Origin: Glandiceps talaboti
Taxonomy: Eukaryota; Hemichordata; Enteropneusta; Spengelidae
NCBI RefSeq assembly: GCF_964340395.1
Contig: NC_135564.1
Location: 19,619,819 to 19,683,818, forward strand
Length of the DNA: 64,000 nt
Direction of reading: 5' to 3'
Position 1 is the stretch's first letter. Each line of letters opens with the position of its first letter. Below the pieces are notes generated by a model. It did not search any database and had not been told where the DNA came from. It saw nothing but the letters and a program-made list of their open reading frames with translations. Positions 62,301 through 64,000 of this stretch are shown here, piece after piece. The position numbers were made by a program, and so were the translations under genes.

Positions 62301-64000
62301 GCTTTCCTTACAGAGTCACTCTGGCGTCTTCTACGACTGTACTCAGGAAGATACCTAGAGATATACCCATGACGTCATTAATTAAAATGTATCACTCGGT
62401 CGAGGTTGGGGAGGGGGTGACTGGTTACAGAGATCAATATCCGTTTGATCCAAAATGTAATTTGCATATTTCACTGTAAATTTCGTTAGGGTGATCCTAT
62501 TTTTGTTATATTTTTGACTACTTTTTCATGGCAACTATCGGTCACATATTCATGTATCTCTGCCTCTCCTTTTTCTCCCCTCTATATTCTTTTAATTGCA
62601 TTCCTTGTAACAAGCCCTTTCCCATCGTCTCTACACAATCGCCATGCTCTCAGGGCCCCCCCCCTCCACCCCACTATGGTTGTTACAATGTTACGCATTA
62701 ATACACTGTAATATTATGACAAAATATTAACAATACAATACATCTATTATGTAAGATATAACATCTGTTACAGTTACTAGTCTCTTTGTAGATTAAAATA
62801 GATAATTCTCATAGTGGCAGGGCGGCATTTAAAAAACAACAACAGTTACTCTTTCAACCATATGTATACGGGAACATAATCAACATATGTTACGTCATTC
62901 TGTGAAATAATTCTGTAAATACACCACGTGATCAGTGATGGAAAAATACAAGTAGACAGTAAGCAAACCTTACACAAATTATTGGTGTCATATATATACT
63001 TTTCGTCAACAATAACAACTATTTACTCTACATAAATTTGAGATTGACCTTTCTCATTATATGAACTGTGTACATGTTATTACAGTACTCCTGCAGTTCA
63101 GATTAAGATTAAAGCTCCCCATCCACCGCCACACACCCCCCCCCCACACCCCCGCCGCCACCCCCGCAACCACTAAATTTAGATGTGAAAAATACTTGTC
63201 AGATACAGCTATGTAAATGTTTTAGAAAAAGAGAGCCTATCTATGGCTCCACTGGTAAGATACTAGTAGCACTAACCGGAATGGGTCATGGGCCTTTTGA
63301 TTCTATTTCCATGTATATCTCTCGGTGTGTACGTGTACGTGTAAATACGTTCTAAATCACTTACCTTGTCGTCAACTCATCCACCATAGTTCTCAATGCT
63401 TTATTTTCATGCTGTAGCTTTAAATTCTCGTCTTCTAGACTTTGTAGTTGACTTTGTAACCTATTTACGTCCAATTCTGGTTTTTGGGACCCATTCATCC
63501 TCTCTAGGGTTGGTTTTGACTCGATCAACGTCAACCCTTGATACTCAGTTCCGCGTTTTCCTAGCTGCTGGCTCGTTGTAGGAGTGTCTTCAATACCAGA
63601 CTCCATTTTACCTTCTTGACTTTTTGAACCCGAGGACTGTAAAACCCCAGATTTTCTTTCAGGTGTTTGTTTATCAACATTCCCTTCCTTCATGATTTGT
63701 CTTGCATTGCTGACATCTATCTCAACGTGACTAGAATATTTTACGTCATCTGGAACACTTTGTTGACCTTTCACCTTGTTGGTTTTGCTCTGTTGATATG
63801 CATACTTAGTGGACGGCGGCTTTATGAGTTTAGGTTTACTTATACCTTCAGGCAACTCTTTACTGCTGTTATTTTCTTCTTTAGAGATACCTGCACGTAT
63901 AACTTCGACCGTACTGCTGTTATTTCTACTCACTCCATTTTTAACTGCGAGTATAAGGGTGGTTTCTGTGTTAACGCTTGTTGACTTTCGTTGACGGTGT
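59309..64000 (-). CDS. SPATA18-like: Mitochondria-eating protein (MIEAP/SPATA18)-like, 5' end missing
   Basis: Vertebrate MIEAP acts in mitochondrial quality control; the same role here is inferred. Minus-strand exons are 64000 (open to the edge)-63365, 62354-62150, 60848-60750, 60282-60130 and 59608-59309. Phases join exactly (2, 0, 0, 0) with GT-AG borders. The large first visible exon is polar and low-complexity, then forms a coiled coil (LQSQLQSLEDENLKLQHENK). Exon 62354 contains EWMTCKRMLDRISPLGRG, exon 60848 an intervening helix, exon 60282 the segment LNFVRLLSQKCPLDD. The last exon has FVVLRHDPVLGTT and VDFHIWPALVDHGNNVLVKG, the MIEAP C-terminal signature (compare HVWPALMEN and KGE in the human protein), ending VQLD. 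About 460 residues are visible; human SPATA18 is about 538. No lesions are seen. Several paralogues may exist, so orthology to SPATA18 itself is unproven. Confidence 0.82.
60665..60690 (+). repeat. Poly-G run
   Basis: More than eighteen consecutive G on the plus strand within an intron of the MIEAP-like gene, just 3' of the exon at 60750-60848 in gene orientation. Confidence 0.9.
60957..61048. repeat. 27-bp intronic tandem repeat, about four copies
   Basis: Units of the type TTGAAATATTGGCTTTCCCG plus CCA lie in the intron between exons 62150 and 60848 of the MIEAP-like gene. Confidence 0.9.

Overview
The window is animal nuclear DNA: AT-rich, with spliced genes, long introns full of small transposons, and many satellite and minisatellite arrays. 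Three conserved animal genes can be read exon by exon with matching splice phases: SETD9, CYB5RL and a mitochondria-eating-protein (MIEAP/SPATA18) homologue. The low gene density, the transposon families and the presence of these genes suggest a non-vertebrate marine animal such as a hemichordate, lancelet or lophotrochozoan. The sequence alone does not let me choose between them.

Layout. 1-4743: SETD9 on the minus strand, four coding exons visible, with the last exon(s) lying to the left of the window. 6663-7980: an unrecognised two-exon plus-strand reading frame of about 96 residues. 8949-12567: complete CYB5RL, plus strand, four exons, about 312 residues. 12.8-25.4 kb: no intact gene; a 53-57 bp tandem repeat, non-autonomous elements, microsatellites, a frameshifted recombinase-like fragment (19041-19291) and a large interval bounded by 12-bp inverted repeats. 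25481-28273: a decaying multi-exon transposon-type gene, minus strand. 28978-35780: an array of about 151-bp repeats interrupted by a 1296-bp transposon with a clean target duplication. 37.1-40.2 kb: an array of about 132-bp repeats with higher-order structure. 41.05-45.36 kb: a series of related exon-like cassettes with splice signals, the least explained part of the window. 46.4-48.4 kb: a 25/47-bp minisatellite. 50.4-57.95 kb: divergent tandem repeats, terminal-inverted-repeat elements, two MITEs with 9-bp target duplications, a 38-bp minisatellite and complex microsatellites. 59309-64000: the 3' part of the MIEAP-like gene, minus strand, running off the right edge.

The genes do not form a pathway or operon. 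SETD9 and CYB5RL are transcribed divergently, with the unidentified small reading frame between them. CYB5RL is a predicted NADH-dependent FAD reductase, SETD9 a predicted SET-domain methyltransferase, and the MIEAP homologue a predicted mitochondrial quality-control protein. Protein names come from recognising conserved motifs by eye. No database search was run.
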